From NCBI GenBank assembly GCA_025617745.1, contig CM046867.1:26094705-26158704 (forward strand): a stretch of DNA of 64,000 bases, given 5' to 3'. Made by a program: the position numbers and the translations under genes. Of this stretch, positions 1-12,186 are shown one piece after another. The DNA comes from Heliocidaris erythrogramma. Its lineage: Eukaryota > Echinodermata > Echinoidea > Camarodonta > Echinometridae. Each line of letters starts with the position of its first letter. The stretch's first letter is position 1. The notes beneath the pieces are model-generated. The model was not told the DNA's origin and searched no databases. It saw nothing but the letters and a program-made list of their open reading frames with translations.

Positions 1-36
1 GGGTTCGAATCCCACTTTATCAGATCACTGCTTTTG
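1..36 (+). repeat. tRNA-type B box, tail of a SINE cut by the window edge
   Basis: The window begins with GGGTTCGAATCCCAC, a perfect tRNA T-arm / polymerase III B box. No acceptor-stem logic can be tested because the 5' part is outside. Other tRNA-derived repeats occur in the window, so a SINE head is more likely than a tRNA gene. Confidence 0.45.
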
Positions 37-120
37 GCTACAAATTCTTGCCTGAAAAAAAGTCAAGTGAGTCATTGTAAGATTGGGCTGATAATGGTCA
101 CAAAGAATTTTTAAAAAAAT

Positions 121-524
121 TACTAGAATTTCACAATTTATACAAATGAAATTCCCTTACCATTAACTGAAATCCCATGAAAGGGATACGCCACCAGGCG
201 GCCGTGGGGAAAGTCAGGGTCCTGTAAGCCCCATTCACTCGTACACAAAATCCGTTGGACTGCACGAAGCCGACCGAATCTCGCACAAGGGGTTGAGCTC
301 AGGCTGAGCGTGCATGAAGCGCGGCGACCGGTCTCTCCGAAGTTTGCGCCCCGCTGGGCAACGTCATGATCAGGGTGCCCTCTCGTGGAATAAAAATGTC
401 CACAATATGCGGTTGAGTATTCCTTTAAAAATTGAATCCATTGACTCTCAAAATATGGTTTCATTGATTGGAATACAGATGATGACATGCAAATTTCCCT
501 TATCTGAAATGTGAAATTCTAGTA
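121..524. mobile_element. MITE-like element with TACTAGAATTTCACA inverted ends
   Basis: Left end TACTAGAATTTCACA at 121 is repeated inverted at 510-524; inner bases (AAATTCCCTTA type) also pair. The middle is GC-richer than the surroundings. It contains a 116-codon open frame on the minus strand with no recognisable family, best read as chance inside a non-autonomous DNA transposon. Confidence 0.6.
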
Positions 525-1530
525 GCTTTTTCTGACATCTACGTGACTATACTTGCACTTAAAACGGTTAACTGTTTAACTGTTCAGCAAAAAAAACAAC
601 TCAGCCCTAATGTGTAGCCCTGCATGAGGGCAAAAACATTCATATTTTGGTATTTATTATGAAACTTCATTGACATTGTACATCAATATTTTGTTTTACA
701 ATACAAAGCATGAGTAATAGTATAAAGGAGATTAACAATCACTTGATATGTATGCAAACATTATCAGTACTGGATAAAAATGCACATACTATATGCACTA
801 TTTTAGAAGTAAAGTTTAAATGTTGGAAATTGTTAATTTTTCTAATTGTGACCAATATTTTGAGAAGAGGAATGTGGTTAAAATTTTTAAAACCATGTGT
901 ACATAATTCAAGATTCAATATTGCAATTTTTACTTTTTTTAATAATTCATACAGGTACCGGTACATTTTCGGATTTCGAAACTTTAGATAGATGTGAAGA
1001 AATGATTTCTTGTTGAGACTTGAGAATCCCAGATAAAGGAGGAAATGCCAGGGTTCATTTCCTCAATAGGGAAGGTAAAAACCACAGCAGACTAGCAGAC
1101 CACACTGCCCCACATGTCACAGTATCTGGGTTAATTTATCAAAGCATGTTAGGAAATGCGTGGTGTGAAATTGGTGTGGATTGTCTACTTTGCAGAGTAC
1201 AGGAAGGTCCTGAAAAGGGGGATCAGTCTAGAAATTATTTTATTTTGCTCTGTATGTGAGGGCTTCCATGCTGCTATTCCAAATGTATGAGCTTCTAATG
1301 TTACTTCAAAAGTATAAATATACTCTTCAGTTAGCAAAAAAGTGATATATGGACTATGCAATGCACACATGCATTTGCATAGAAATTAGAACAGGGTGCA
1401 CAATGAACCCAAGTCTGATATTGGTTCTTTTTTTCTTTTTTGTTCCTATTAATTTATCCTTGAACTTCTTACTCCTAAACCATTAATACCTAAAGTGCTG
1501 GGATTATTTTTGAAATTTGATTTTAAACAA
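525..1530. other. AT-rich stretch, nothing recognised
   Basis: No homology, splice-site-bounded exon or clear repeat was seen. Short open frames here are not supported by any conserved pattern. Confidence 0.5.
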
Positions 1531-1534
1531 ACAA

Positions 1535-1790
1535 GTTTTGTGGCTCATTCCACGGGGCAGGAGCAATTTTTGTGACGTACCAGAAGTGAGGAACGCTTTG
1601 GGATTGCTTTGGGATCGCTTTGTCTTCACACTGCACGATAGAGCGGTTAAAAGCAGTTCTTATTAAGACCCGTTCCTCAAGACCACCTCCCGAGGTGGTT
1701 TTCTGGACCACTTTTGTATTCACAGTGTTCACACTCACCTTAGAATGGTTCTTGAGGAACGGATCTTAGTTATACCTCTCTAAGGAAGTG
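1535..1790. repeat. Short inverted-repeat region
   Basis: CCGTTCCTCAAGACCA at 1669 pairs with TGGTTCTTGAGGAACGG at 1744, and CCACCTC-CCGAGGTGG at 1685-1700 forms a small hairpin. It resembles the GC-rich core of the MITE at 6912-7147, so probably a degraded element. Confidence 0.4.
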
Positions 1791-1884
1791 AGTGTGAATT
1801 GGGTCTAAGAAAGTCAGGAAGTATTGGGTGTATGTTGTATGGTGTGAAAACTGTGTTTCCTTTTACCTGTAATCTTGAAGAGAA

Positions 1885-2460
1885 TTAAAGAATGAATTTT
1901 AATGAAAAGAGGATAGAGAGAAGCAATTTTTAAAAAGTTCAATCAAAATCGGTTAGGAAATGAGAAAGTCATGAAAGTTAAAAAAGTCTCAATGTGCAGT
2001 ACTTTCTATGGCGATCCTCAAACTGGCAATATTGCTTCAAAGTGACAGGTTTAGTAGTAAAACTCTCCATATGTTTTGTACACAAAATTTTATATGTTCC
2101 CCATTATCTCTCAAGTTGCAGCTTGTCTCCTTCTTAGCTCACGATATATCATGTGAAAATGTATTTGACACAACATATTTCAGTTCGCAAAACGACAAGC
2201 AGCATCTTTAGAAATAATGGAGAAAATATGGAATTTTGTTGACAAAACCTATTGAGAGAACACTGTACTGCTAAACCTGCCATTTTGAAGCAACATTGCC
2301 AATTTGAGGATCGCCATAGAAACTAAATTGAGACTTTTTAAACTTTCATAACATTTTCATTTCGTAACCGATTTTGATGGAACTTTTAAAAATTGCTTCT
2401 TGCTATCCTCTCTTTTCATTAAAATGGATATTTCCTCCTGAAGGGTTTCATTCTCCTTTA
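1885..2460. mobile_element. Fold-back element, arms about 180 bp
   Basis: Sequence at 1885-2070 returns as a diverged reverse complement at 2262-2460 (shared words TTTTAATGAAAAGAG, AAAATCGGTTA, CTATGGCGATCCTCAAA). It belongs with a group of long-arm fold-back elements that begin near TTAAAGG, seen also at 6183, 7878, 12187, 14229 and 47111. No coding capacity. Confidence 0.75.
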
Positions 2461-3580
2461 AGTTACATAAAAATCTAGCACAATCTGATTCATGGATCAC
2501 CAATTGTTATGAGCTTGATCCATTCCATATAAATTGTAGAATGGTGGTTGTTGTGCACAAGCAGTATTGTTGTTTTGAATGAATTACTGCATACATGTAT
2601 ACATGTATGTTTTTTATTATTATTATTGTCTTATTTTTTTGAGGGGGGGTCTTTAGAATGTGCAAACTTTTTTTAGTCATTTTTAGTCATTATGGTTCAC
2701 TTTTTCTCCCTTCTTTCAAAATAACTTTATGCCAACAATACATGCAAAATTGTTGAATATACGGTACACGTGTATACTACATGTACGTGTGTGGTATAAA
2801 TATAATTGCTGCCATTGTTACATGTACTACTTCTTGAAACTTTGAGGGTTTATTTTGTCTTACATTCTAAGCCAGATTAATGATCCATCAATGCTGTTAC
2901 TACCATGCCAGAAGTTTAGAAACTATTGTACCTTCAAAATGTTGAAAATCTAGAAAATCAACACATTTGGTCCTGGTTTAATCAATACACATTTAGTGTA
3001 GATACTTGCAGTGTACATGTACATTTAGAATGACACATGTTTTTGTTAATTTACTCATCATGTAATATTCACACACTCGAGGAAACATGCATGAAACTGG
3101 CCACCTATGCCTTGAAGATTAGTATATCCAATATATGCTGATCTTATACATGATGTAAATACATACTGTACAAAGGAGAGATTTTTTTCCCAATGTACAT
3201 GTACATGTAGAGGTCTGTTCCCAGAACAACGACCACCTGCTGTCTAGAGCAGAGAAGACAGCTGGGACTATGATAGACAAATCTCTTGTACATTGTATCT
3301 ACATGTATTAAACTGTGTAGGCCTACAGTACCATGTTACACTCTACTCTCAATGTAATGGCTGATGAGAATGTTATATATTAGTCAGGCCTATGCCTTAT
3401 GACTTTTTTCTTCATTGGAACATGGAGTATCAAGACCATCAGTTGAAAAAGGATAAAGCTGGTGTGTATTGATTGTCAGTAAAATTGATGAAGTCTTTGA
3501 AGATTTAAAGTTGAGTTATGGTCATGAGATTGAATTGTGAAAGAAACTGTATCAAAGCAATTGGGAAGGGTTAATTATTG
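2461..3580. other. AT-rich stretch with many ACATGTA words
   Basis: No gene recognised. The palindromic word TACATGTA and its tandem form ACATGTACATGTA occur many times, as elsewhere in the window; a T-run and an ATT microsatellite lie at about 2608-2640. Confidence 0.5.
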
Positions 3581-3893
3581 TAGGAAATGGTGTACGGTGT
3601 AAGGCTTTGGAATACCGGTACCCAAAATGATAAGAAATTGACTCAATCCTGCAGAGAGTCATATGCACTGCACACAGAAATGTGTAAATGGGACTACCCA
3701 CAAATACTCGGCCCGAACATTTCAGCTGTTTCTTGTCATATTTTGAACGTGAGAGCATTTGAAGAGCAAATCCTTTTCAAGGGACATGCATGTATCTACT
3801 ATGATAATCTTCCAAACTAACATAAAAAGAATGTGTGAGCTCACAAATTAATTTTTTACCTTTCCCAGAACTCAACCTTCCCTTAGATATCAA
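3580..3893 (-). repeat. Interspersed repeat, copy 1 (inverted relative to 13517)
   Basis: Matches the reverse complement of 13517-13795 with moderate divergence: shared words include GGAAGGTTGAGTTCTGGGAA, GGAAGATTA and GACAAGAAACAGCTGAAATG. Overlapping open frames are shadows of the repeat. Family unknown. Confidence 0.7.
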
Positions 3894-3931
3894 GCCAGTT
3901 ATGCATATTGGCTGTATCTTTCTATTAAAGA

Positions 3932-4370
3932 CCCCTGTTACACATACCTCTGAAAGTGGACTGAGGAGGCGGCTCAGCGTATGTGTAACATCAACTTTTT
4001 TTAAAAGCCGGACTGAGGCCGCCTCCATCCCAGTCCACATCTGGATGTGGTTTGAGTCCGGCCCGAAGCCGGCCTCAGTCCCGCAATCTGTAGGTGTAAC
4101 ACCAAAGTGGACTCGGCGCCGGCTTATAAGCGGAAGTGACGTAACCCTGTCATCATAAACAACATTACATCACTGAACTCAGAGTTCAGTGCATTACACC
4201 GGGTGCGCTTTGGTTACATGGTATGTGCCCCAATGTCAGCTCGTGAAAAGGCGACGTGTAGAAACAAAATTGCGGGCCTGAGGTTTTAATGATCTCGAGG
4301 CGGCTTCAAATTGCAGGCGTGAAGCCTGCTCCGGGGCCGCCTTTAAAAGCCGACGCATGTGTAACAGGGG
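3932..4370. mobile_element. MITE with CCCCTGTTACACAT inverted ends
   Basis: Ends CCCCTGTTACACAT (3932) and ATGTGTAACAGGGG (ending 4370) are inverted repeats. The interior is GC-rich, with repeated AGGCGGC/GCCGGC words and a 21-bp palindrome at 4171-4191. A second element with related ends lies at 19562-19803. Confidence 0.7.
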
Positions 4371-6182
4371 CCTAAGAGGAAGTTGGGGTGAAATGGTATT
4401 CTGACTAAGATTGTAAACATACTGTATTTGAACATGTTGTATGTACAATGTGTGCTATAATGAATTTAGCACAAAAAGAAGTATCAGAGCATGTACATGG
4501 CCCTTAGGCCTAAATGTATGTATGTATTTCATTTGATAAATGAAATGAGATCTCAACAAATATCAAAGATTTGGTTGAGTAGATGAATAAAGTAGTTTTC
4601 AACCTCAATATTACTTGGTCAGGCCTGTCACAAAATCAAATTAAATTATTGTATGCCTTGCCCTTGTTATACTTCTCAGAGTAGGCTACATGAATCACTG
4701 TTCAGCTAATGCCAGCTACAAGTATCCCTAGTTTGATAACATACATGTACATAATTGTGTATCATAGCACAGCATGGGTTGGGGACATATGTGCAGTGAT
4801 CACCACCAACTGAGTGACATTCATGTCAGTAGATTTGTGTGTCATACAACTTATAAAAAGACCCATGTATCATAGAAAATAGTTGTCTTGGCATAAACTT
4901 TTCAATCATATTGCATGGTCTGAACTACATGTATTTATGCAGTAGAAGTATGCTGATGTACATGTAGGTACTCTATGTTGGTACCAGGTTATATTTCCCT
5001 GTTGGTACTGTGCGATTTTGCAACTGACGTAGCCCGTGCTGAAGTCACAGTTTGTGTCAATATAGAGTCTGTGTATGTAGACTAGGAGGTTAGATATGTG
5101 GCACAGTGTTCAAGGTCAAGTACACAGAGCTGATCAATGCCAGTCAGGGTCTGCCACATTCTAATTTCTATCACCGTCTACATGTATGTGAACATTAATG
5201 TTCATCCACTGTCAGTTATTCAGAATATAGAGAAAAGAGGGTTTACTCAGGCAGGGCTTGACACAAGTAACAGGCGCCAGGGACATATGGATGCCCTAAA
5301 TTTAAGTCTCCCCCCCCCCCCCCAAATAAATTGTTAAAAAATAATAATAATGAAAATAATAAATAAATTATAAACAAATAAAATTAATTAATTAATTAAA
5401 TTAAATAAAATTTAAAAAAAATATAAAAATTTCTACAGGGATCTTAAATGCATACTGTGATACAGTCCCTATTAAAAGAGCTTAATCCGGACCCCTTAAA
5501 AAAGATGTTATTGTGGAGCCATGATTTAGGGGTCTTTAAAGACCACAATTTTTGTTTTCCTTAATTATTATTTCCTTTTGAAGTGTGTATTAAAAGAACC
5601 AGAACATGAAGACCACCTGCTGATCCTGCTCACAAGGACTGCTTTTCTTATCTCCCTTTCAAGAGCATTCTTTATATATTCAGGTTTCACTGTAATAACA
5701 TGTTTTCAGTATGTTTCAAATCATTTGATTCATGAGAATATTATAGTGGGAAATATGACTGATTTATCTCAAATACCAAAATGGATAATTACTTATAAAT
5801 TTGATAGTAGAGGTATAATGCATGTAATATGTACAATAGATGCGAAGATCGTTTTTTGCTGTGCAGAAGACTACATATACAGGTAATCAACCTGTCATAG
5901 CAGAGAGAGTATGTTGAAAAATGAGTTGGCTCATTCCGTATGCTTCATTGAAAGATGAGTCAGTAGTCCCTTCATGCCTGTACAGTGTACATGTACACAT
6001 GTAACGTATCCTCTCTCTCTCTCTCTCTAGAATATTTTGTACATTTACATGCATACTTGCATTGTAATTTGTAAATTTACATTGTATGCATTGTATTGTG
6101 AAACATTTGAAACCAGCTCAGTGGAGACATTGAAAGAACACTGCATATACAGAGTGGGCTTTACATGTTTATACAGCTTCTT
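4371..6182. other. No gene recognised; C-run and AT-rich low complexity
   Basis: Contains a C homopolymer at about 5311-5324 followed by a roughly 100-bp stretch of A and T only (5325-5430), and a CT microsatellite at 6010-6029. ACATGTA words are frequent. Confidence 0.5.
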
Positions 6183-6600
6183 TAAAGGGAAGGTCCACCC
6201 CATACAAGTTGGTTTTAAAAAGGAGCAGAGAAATTAAAGAAACAGATCAGTGAAGGTTTAAGCAAAATATGGTAAAAAGTAAGTTATGAATTGTTGAAGT
6301 TGTATTCAGTCAAATATAAATTGGCAACTCTGTGACATACACTTGTATCTTGCTAGCTCCTCTCCCATTTGCTCAGTACAGAAAATCTCATAAATTTTAA
6401 TTTTCTTGGTTTTTGATTAAGGAATAGATTTGTTTCATACAGGATTTGTATGTGCAATGATTATATCTTAGGTGCATGTACATGTATGACAGAATATTTT
6501 CGTAGAGAAAATGGAAGTTAATGATTTTTTTTGGTACAGCGCAAGTGGGAGAGGAGCTCGCAAGATACATCACGGAGTTGCCAAGTTGTGTTTGATCAGG
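6183..6600. mobile_element. Fold-back element copy, right arm truncated
   Basis: Left arm starts TTTAAAGGGAAGGTCCACCC; part of the right arm (GCAAGTGGGAGAGGAGCTCG at 6542) pairs with GAGCTCC-type bases near 6355. It is closely related to 7878-8232, which has both ends. Confidence 0.65.
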
Positions 6601-6911
6601 GAAGTCTCTTACATTTCCCTGGTTTGATTATTAAAAATTATAGACCTTTATTATTTCATCATTTTCATACATACATTTATATGAAATATGATCATAAAAA
6701 CTCTTCAGAATGTTGTAAAAAATGTAATGTGATATGTAATTTCAAAAATACACATTTACCATCCAGTAAGTACATTGTATCATTGAAATTTGATGAGATC
6801 ACACAAATAATAAAAAGTAGTTGGCCCCAATATTTGCTTACTCTGGTGGGTGCCAAAAGGCTTTTAACTCGAGTAATAAAATTTGAGCCAAGGCAAAATC
6901 GGCATGATATT

Positions 6912-7147
6912 GACCCCGTTCTCATTACGAGATTGGAAAGTGGATGATGTGGATCGCTCCATCGTGGGGCGCGCCAGGGAGGTCCACACCTGCAGAAGGT
7001 AATGCGTGCTCTAGATAGCGCTATCTCTTGTGGACCACCCCCTAGAGGTGGTTCGGTTTGGGATCGCCGTGGAACACGCCGAAACGACGTCGCCGCATTC
7101 TCACGTTAGAGGTGGCGCGATCTATCCCTTGTAATGAGAACGGGGTC
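6912..7147. mobile_element. MITE with GACCCCGTTCTCATTAC ends
   Basis: GACCCCGTTCTCATTAC at 6912 is matched exactly by its reverse complement ending at 7147. The interior is GC-rich and contains a hairpin-rich GGTGGTCC core. No coding capacity. Confidence 0.75.
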
Positions 7148-7433
7148 ATAGACTGTTTCAAGAGGACTTGTGGTACAGTACATGTAGAGGGCCTATGTCT
7201 ATATCTGGGATAGGTCAGACCCTGTCACTGACAAAGATCTGTCAAAGCTACTGGTTGACAGCAAGATTCACCTGTGTCCTCGAGTCAGAAACACCTGTCA
7301 TCTAGGATGTACCCTCTTGAGGGTGATGACCCTACTCTTCAAGAGGATATTGAAAACCTCTTGTAACAGGTGTCTATCTTTACTCTTTCTGATACACTAA
7401 CAGCTTCAAGTGCATCGTAGGTGTATTTCCATC

Positions 7434-7690
7434 TGGTCCGCTTGCTATTCATAAGGACCGCTATTCATTTAACACATTATGAATAGCGGTCCTTATGAAT
7501 AGTTATGAATAGTGGTCCTTATGAATGGAGGTCCTTATGAATAGCGAGGTAATTTGTCTGTGGTTTGCTCGCTCTTTAGAAGGACCGCTGTCTATACAAA
7601 CACGCTATTCATTTAGTCACACGTTATGGATAGCGGTCCTTATGAATAAGTGGTCCTTATGAATAGCAGTCCTTATGACTAGCGAGGCTA
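7434..7690. repeat. Tandem/inverted array of GGTCCTTATGAATAG
   Basis: The 15-base word GGTCCTTATGAATAG or its complement recurs about nine times in both orientations, giving strong hairpin potential. It is flanked by ordinary intergenic sequence. Confidence 0.75.
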
Positions 7691-7877
7691 CCCCATTTCC
7701 ATTAGCCCAAACAAACCCAAGCATGAAATATCAGACCAATCAGCCCTTCTCAAGAAAGAAGTCTAAGTTTGAAGTTCCTCTTACCCATTAGCCGAAGTTG
7801 AGCAATCCTCGCTCTCTTAAGGAATTACTGTAAAAGTGAAAATTCTCATGCAATTAATTTTTCACTCTTGGTCTTGG

Positions 7878-8232
7878 TTAAAGGGAAAGTCCACCCTGAA
7901 TACAAGTTAGTTTAAAAACTAAAAGAAGCAGACAAATTTAAGAAACAAATCAGTGAAGATTTAAAGGACCTATGGAATGCAAGTACATGTTGATCTTTGA
8001 TGATGTGTATTGTTTTGTACACCACAAAATTTATCGAATGATCTGTACTGAGCAAGTGGGAGAGGAGCTCGCAAGAAACATCACAGAGTTTGTGTTTGAT
8101 TGATTCCAACTTCACAAATTCATAACTTTTTTATTTCTTATTGTATTTTGCTCAAAGTTTTACTAATCTATTTCTCTCATTTGTTTATGTTTATTCAAAT
8201 AAACTAAATACCATGGTGGACTTCCCCTTTAA
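7878..8232. mobile_element. Fold-back element with TTAAAGGGAAAGTCCACC ends
   Basis: Left end TTAAAGGGAAAGTCCACC pairs with GGTGGACTTCCCCTTTAA at the right end. Arms of 80 bp or more are diverged. A further AAAGGGAAATCCAACC end starts immediately at 8231, so two related elements abut. Confidence 0.75.
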
Positions 8233-8659
8233 AGGGAAATCCAACCTTAATTTTTTTCTATTGATATTATATGAAGCGTAACGTGGTGATTAATTTGATA
8301 ACAAATTTACAAGAATTTTCCAGCTAAGAAGAAAGTTATAGAATGTTTTAGATCTCCCCCGAACACATCTTTCTCCCATCGTCTGCTGCACATGGAGGCC
8401 ACCATCTCCATGTACAAATGTTTCCACTCATACAAGAAAGGCAGAATCATGTACATGTACTATTTTTTTCCCAAAAAATTCTCATTTGTGCACATGCCAA
8501 CCATAATAGTAGATGCTGAATATTGAATATATATACACACACACACGCTGTGTGCCATAGACATTCTACTGTCAGAGATGAACGCATGTAACCCCTGCTA
8601 CTGCCCTTTACATTGAGAATAGGAAACCAAGGGAAACAAAGGAGGAAAGGTCTGATGGG
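8233..8659. other. Partial second fold-back end, otherwise nothing recognised
   Basis: Begins with an AAAGGGAAATCCAACC end without a clear partner, followed by anonymous sequence and a short CA repeat near 8536. Confidence 0.4.
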
Positions 8660-8885
8660 GGTTGGGAGACAAGATGATAGAGGGATGCATTCACATTGTA
8701 GAGGATTCACTGCGTTCACATCAGGTTAGGGAGACAAGATGAAAGAGGGATCTATTCACATCAGGGTGGAGAGACAAGATGATGGAGGCTGCATTCATAT
8801 CAGGGTAGTGAGACTAGATGATAGAGGGATGCATTCACAACAATTTTAATAGTGGAACATGATGAAATCGGGATGCATTCACTTT
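8660..8885 (+). repeat. Degenerate ~40-bp minisatellite
   Basis: The motif GAGACAAGATGATAGAGGGA followed by TGCATTCACATCAGG recurs at about 8665, 8730, 8771 and 8810 with a decayed final copy near 8860. No open frame continues through it. Confidence 0.75.
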
Positions 8886-9960
8886 TGAGTAAGTGACTCG
8901 TCCATGTTTGGGTAATGCCGAAAAGACTGTTCATCAGATTTCTTTGATTTTTGCTGATAAATTACGAGATACAAGCAATCTTAGCTGCTGTGAAGTTTTT
9001 TCCTACTCGTCCAAATTCATGAATGATTTTTTAGATACAACTAGAAATTATCTCTAATTCAAATCAGATATTCTTTAGAGTATTTACATCAGGGATATTG
9101 TCAAAATCATGACATTTTTTATCTGATCACTCTCCAGTATTGGATGTGAAATGATTTTGCAAGAAGAGTCATTAGGGAGTGAATGGGAAGAGTGCACAGG
9201 GATGGAGAAAGAGAGAGAGAGTGTGTCTGGAAGGATTAAGCATTCAGACAAGATTTAGAGACATGGAAAATGGGATGGAATCCAGGATTTATGGAAGTGA
9301 GTCAAGTATTACTTCATCTTGTGAAACTGTCACAGAATGCTTAGTGCTTGTCAATTTCTCCTCCATGTTTGTTAATCATGCAGACTATGCCAGCGGCAAA
9401 ATTTGGAAAATTTCATGGTCTGCTTTTCAAGCCTTCACACTGGACAAACATGTTGATAATGATAAGAAGAAAGGGATTTCTGTTAAAGAAACATCATGAT
9501 ATGGTCGTGTGTCATGAGTTGATCCCCTTTTGCGTTACAAGGTGATTTTTAGCTTCTGTGACGCATTATTAACTTTAAAAGTCTATATCTCCTCATGTAT
9601 ACAACTTATGATAGAATAAGTATACATGTGACAGGAAATTACACAAGGAATCTAAATATGCATTATGCATTCAAAATTGACATAAGGTGTAAGATAAAGT
9701 TACATGGACTTGAATATGAAATTTTTGATATTTCTGGTTATCTTATTGTTTTCATCATAACTTTTTCTTAGGCCCTCCTAAGGCAATAAAACTGTTATAT
9801 TATTCTTTAAAAAATGATTTTGATCCTTTCAACAATGTATAATTGTCTTGAGTTTATGATTGTGTTATAATGAAAGAAATCACCAAATCTTATGAAAAAA
9901 TTCAAAAGTGTCATTATACATGTATGAAGTTTTACATCATTTGTTAATGCATGAAAAGCC
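8886..9960. other. Anonymous AT-rich stretch
   Basis: No homology or repeat family recognised. Two overlapping open frames of about 100 and 65 codons at 9179-9545 have no conserved pattern and no flanking exon support. Confidence 0.45.
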
Positions 9961-11010
9961 ACACATACTTTTCTATAATAAGACAGTAAAAAGAGTAAGA
10001 TAGCTTTAATTTGGTACCAAATTTGTACCTATATGACAAGTTTTGACAAAAATAATATTTTTCCAAAATTGCTTTAAAAAATCAAAATATCAAAATTATC
10101 CACTGACATTGGACTAGGTGTTAGAATTTTTTTGGACACTTTTGATGGCTAATAACTCAAAAGCTGTAACTCTTCTCAAACTGAGGTTTTCTCATTGTGA
10201 AGCTGAAGGATACCAAGTTAATTGGAGTATGTTTTATGAAATTTCTTTCAATATTCTCACCATAGTGTTCTGATTATCAAATTGGATTTTCACTTTTTGA
10301 AACCCAAGGCCACAAATCTGTGTGTATCAGTAATTAATTCAGAACACAACAATACCATTGTGCATCGCACCTGTCATTTCTGCCAAACTTTTGCTGTCCA
10401 GTGTCATTAATGATTCATGACTCTGGGTTAAAAAAGATGCTCTGGAATTTCAGCTGCAATGCACAGTAACAATCATCGCGCTGATTTCTGATTTTATGGT
10501 CTAAGAAAAACTAATTAAAAATTCAGAACATTGTTTGAAGAATAGTATTCAAGAAACATTTTTTTTTTTTAAACTTACTCCAATTAAATTTGGCAACCTC
10601 CAACCTTACAATGTGAAAACCTCAGTCTGATAGGAGTTATAACTTCAAAAGTGTCAGATATAGTTTTTTTTAAGACCTACAGTACCAGTCAGCATTCATT
10701 GACTACACTTTAACACTATTCAGCCCAGAACAATAGATTTCGTCCAATAATCCCATTGTTCTGGCTTGAATAGTGTTAAAGTGTAGTCAATGAATGTTGA
10801 CTGGTACTGTAGTGCTTGCAGTGCCACTTTTGAACTAAAATTCCTGATATTTCAGTTTCATACGCTACTTTTGCTCATCCAACCTTACTTTTCAATCACA
10901 AGACAATAAAGTTGAGTATGTAAGCTTTTATTTGATACCAAATTTGTAGTCAATTGCCAATTTTGACAAAGATTAACATTTTTCAAAAAATTGCAATAAT
11001 ATGTGAATGT
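9961..11010. mobile_element. Composite inverted-repeat element
   Basis: About 100 bp at 10130-10235 returns inverted at 10565-10670 (ACTCCAATTAA, AAAACCTCAG.CTGA, CAAAAGTGTC). Outside these, 9965-10085 and 10865-11005 resemble each other in direct orientation (TACCAAATTTGTA, TTTTGACAAA). It looks like a decayed transposon with nested repeats. Confidence 0.55.
10677..10812. repeat. 58-bp perfect or near-perfect inverted repeat (hairpin)
   Basis: 10677-10734 and 10755-10812 are reverse complements with about two mismatches, separated by 20 bases. The arms start CTACAGTACCAGTC and end GACTGGTACTGTAG. Confidence 0.9.
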
Positions 11011-11600
11011 TTTTGTACAGGAGGCACTGCTTCCAGCACCACCCTTGGTCTTCCAACTTCAGAATGTTATAACTCCAATTCTAGATATCCTACGTCAGTG
11101 GAACTTTGCAGGCAAATGGCATGGTAATAGACCTTTCAAATGATAGCATATATGTTGAAATAGCTTTCATGGTTTTGAAAAAAATCCAACATTACCTCCA
11201 CATGAAATTAAAAAGTGTAACAGCGCCATCCTTTCAGGGGGGAACAGTTCATGACACATGACCATATCATTTTAGATACATGTACATGTATGTACATGTA
11301 CATGCACATGAAGAGCCCACAGTACATAAGACCAAGGTAATGCACAGTATTCACATGTACATGACCAAATATGATTTGTTTGTTCATGGTTCCATAATTC
11401 AGTTTATGCAGCAACCAGCACAACAGTATTGCATAGAATGGTTTTTAAATCACACAGAAAGATATAAGTTTGTTCATGTATCTGTAAAATGTTTTGTGAG
11501 GGAGATGTCTTGAGAGAGAAAGTGGTGAAGAAAGTTGCAATATCATGGATACTTTCATTGGCTATTTCCTCTTGCATTACGTTCATTGAGACCATGTGGA
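11011..11600. other. No gene recognised; dense ACATGTA block
   Basis: 11278-11365 is particularly rich in TACATGTACATG words. Short overlapping open frames on both strands here come from that repeat. Confidence 0.45.
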
Positions 11601-12165
11601 GTCTCTGTGTCAAATTGTGTTCCTCCCACTCATGCCGTGTTCACATGTTACATGGTCACCATTTGTTAAACTTGTTAAAGGGATTACATGGAGTAGTTGG
11701 TGACACTACATTTGCTCCTGCGACACTTGCTTCTCCATTTCTCGAAAGGTCAAAGTTAAGGTCAAGGTCATGATTTTTTTTTTAAAGGACAATGTGAAGA
11801 TTAGGATTAGGGTTAGGGTTAGGTTTAGGTTTAGGTTTAGGATTAATATGACAAAGTTAAGCAGGAGCAGTTGTCACAGGAGCAAATGTTATGGAACCGG
11901 AATAGAGAGACTGAAGTCAGTATGTGTTCCTCCCACTCATTCTGTGTTCACATGTTACATGGTCAGTATATATATACACTGTATGTAAAATGTGTTCTAT
12001 TAGGGATTGTGTAGATCTTGAGATGGAAGTCACTGTGTCTGAGTGTGTTTCTCCTGCTCATACTGTGTTCACATGATACATGGTCAGTGTTTGTAAAATG
12101 TGTTCTGTTGTTGGTGTTGTAGATCCTGAGACTGAAGACTGATGTCAGTATGTGTTCCTCTAACT
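11600..12165 (+). repeat. Degenerate repeat of a ~110-120-bp unit
   Basis: The phrase TGTGTTCCTCCCACTCAT followed by CTGTGTTCACATGTTACATG recurs at about 11617, 11924, 12045 and 12151, each preceded by a GAGACTGAAGTCAG-like phrase. It also contains TTAGGG-like repeats at 11806-11843. Confidence 0.6.
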
Positions 12166-12186
12166 ACATGTACATGTATATGCTAA

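Noticed and set aside
138..488. 116-codon minus-strand open frame in GC-richer DNA
   Set aside because: It lies inside a short element with inverted ends and shows no family pattern.
11806..11843. Telomere or telomere fusion
   Set aside because: Short, degenerate TTAGGG/TTTAGG mix with similar patches at 28915-29120 inside a gene; ordinary interstitial repeats.
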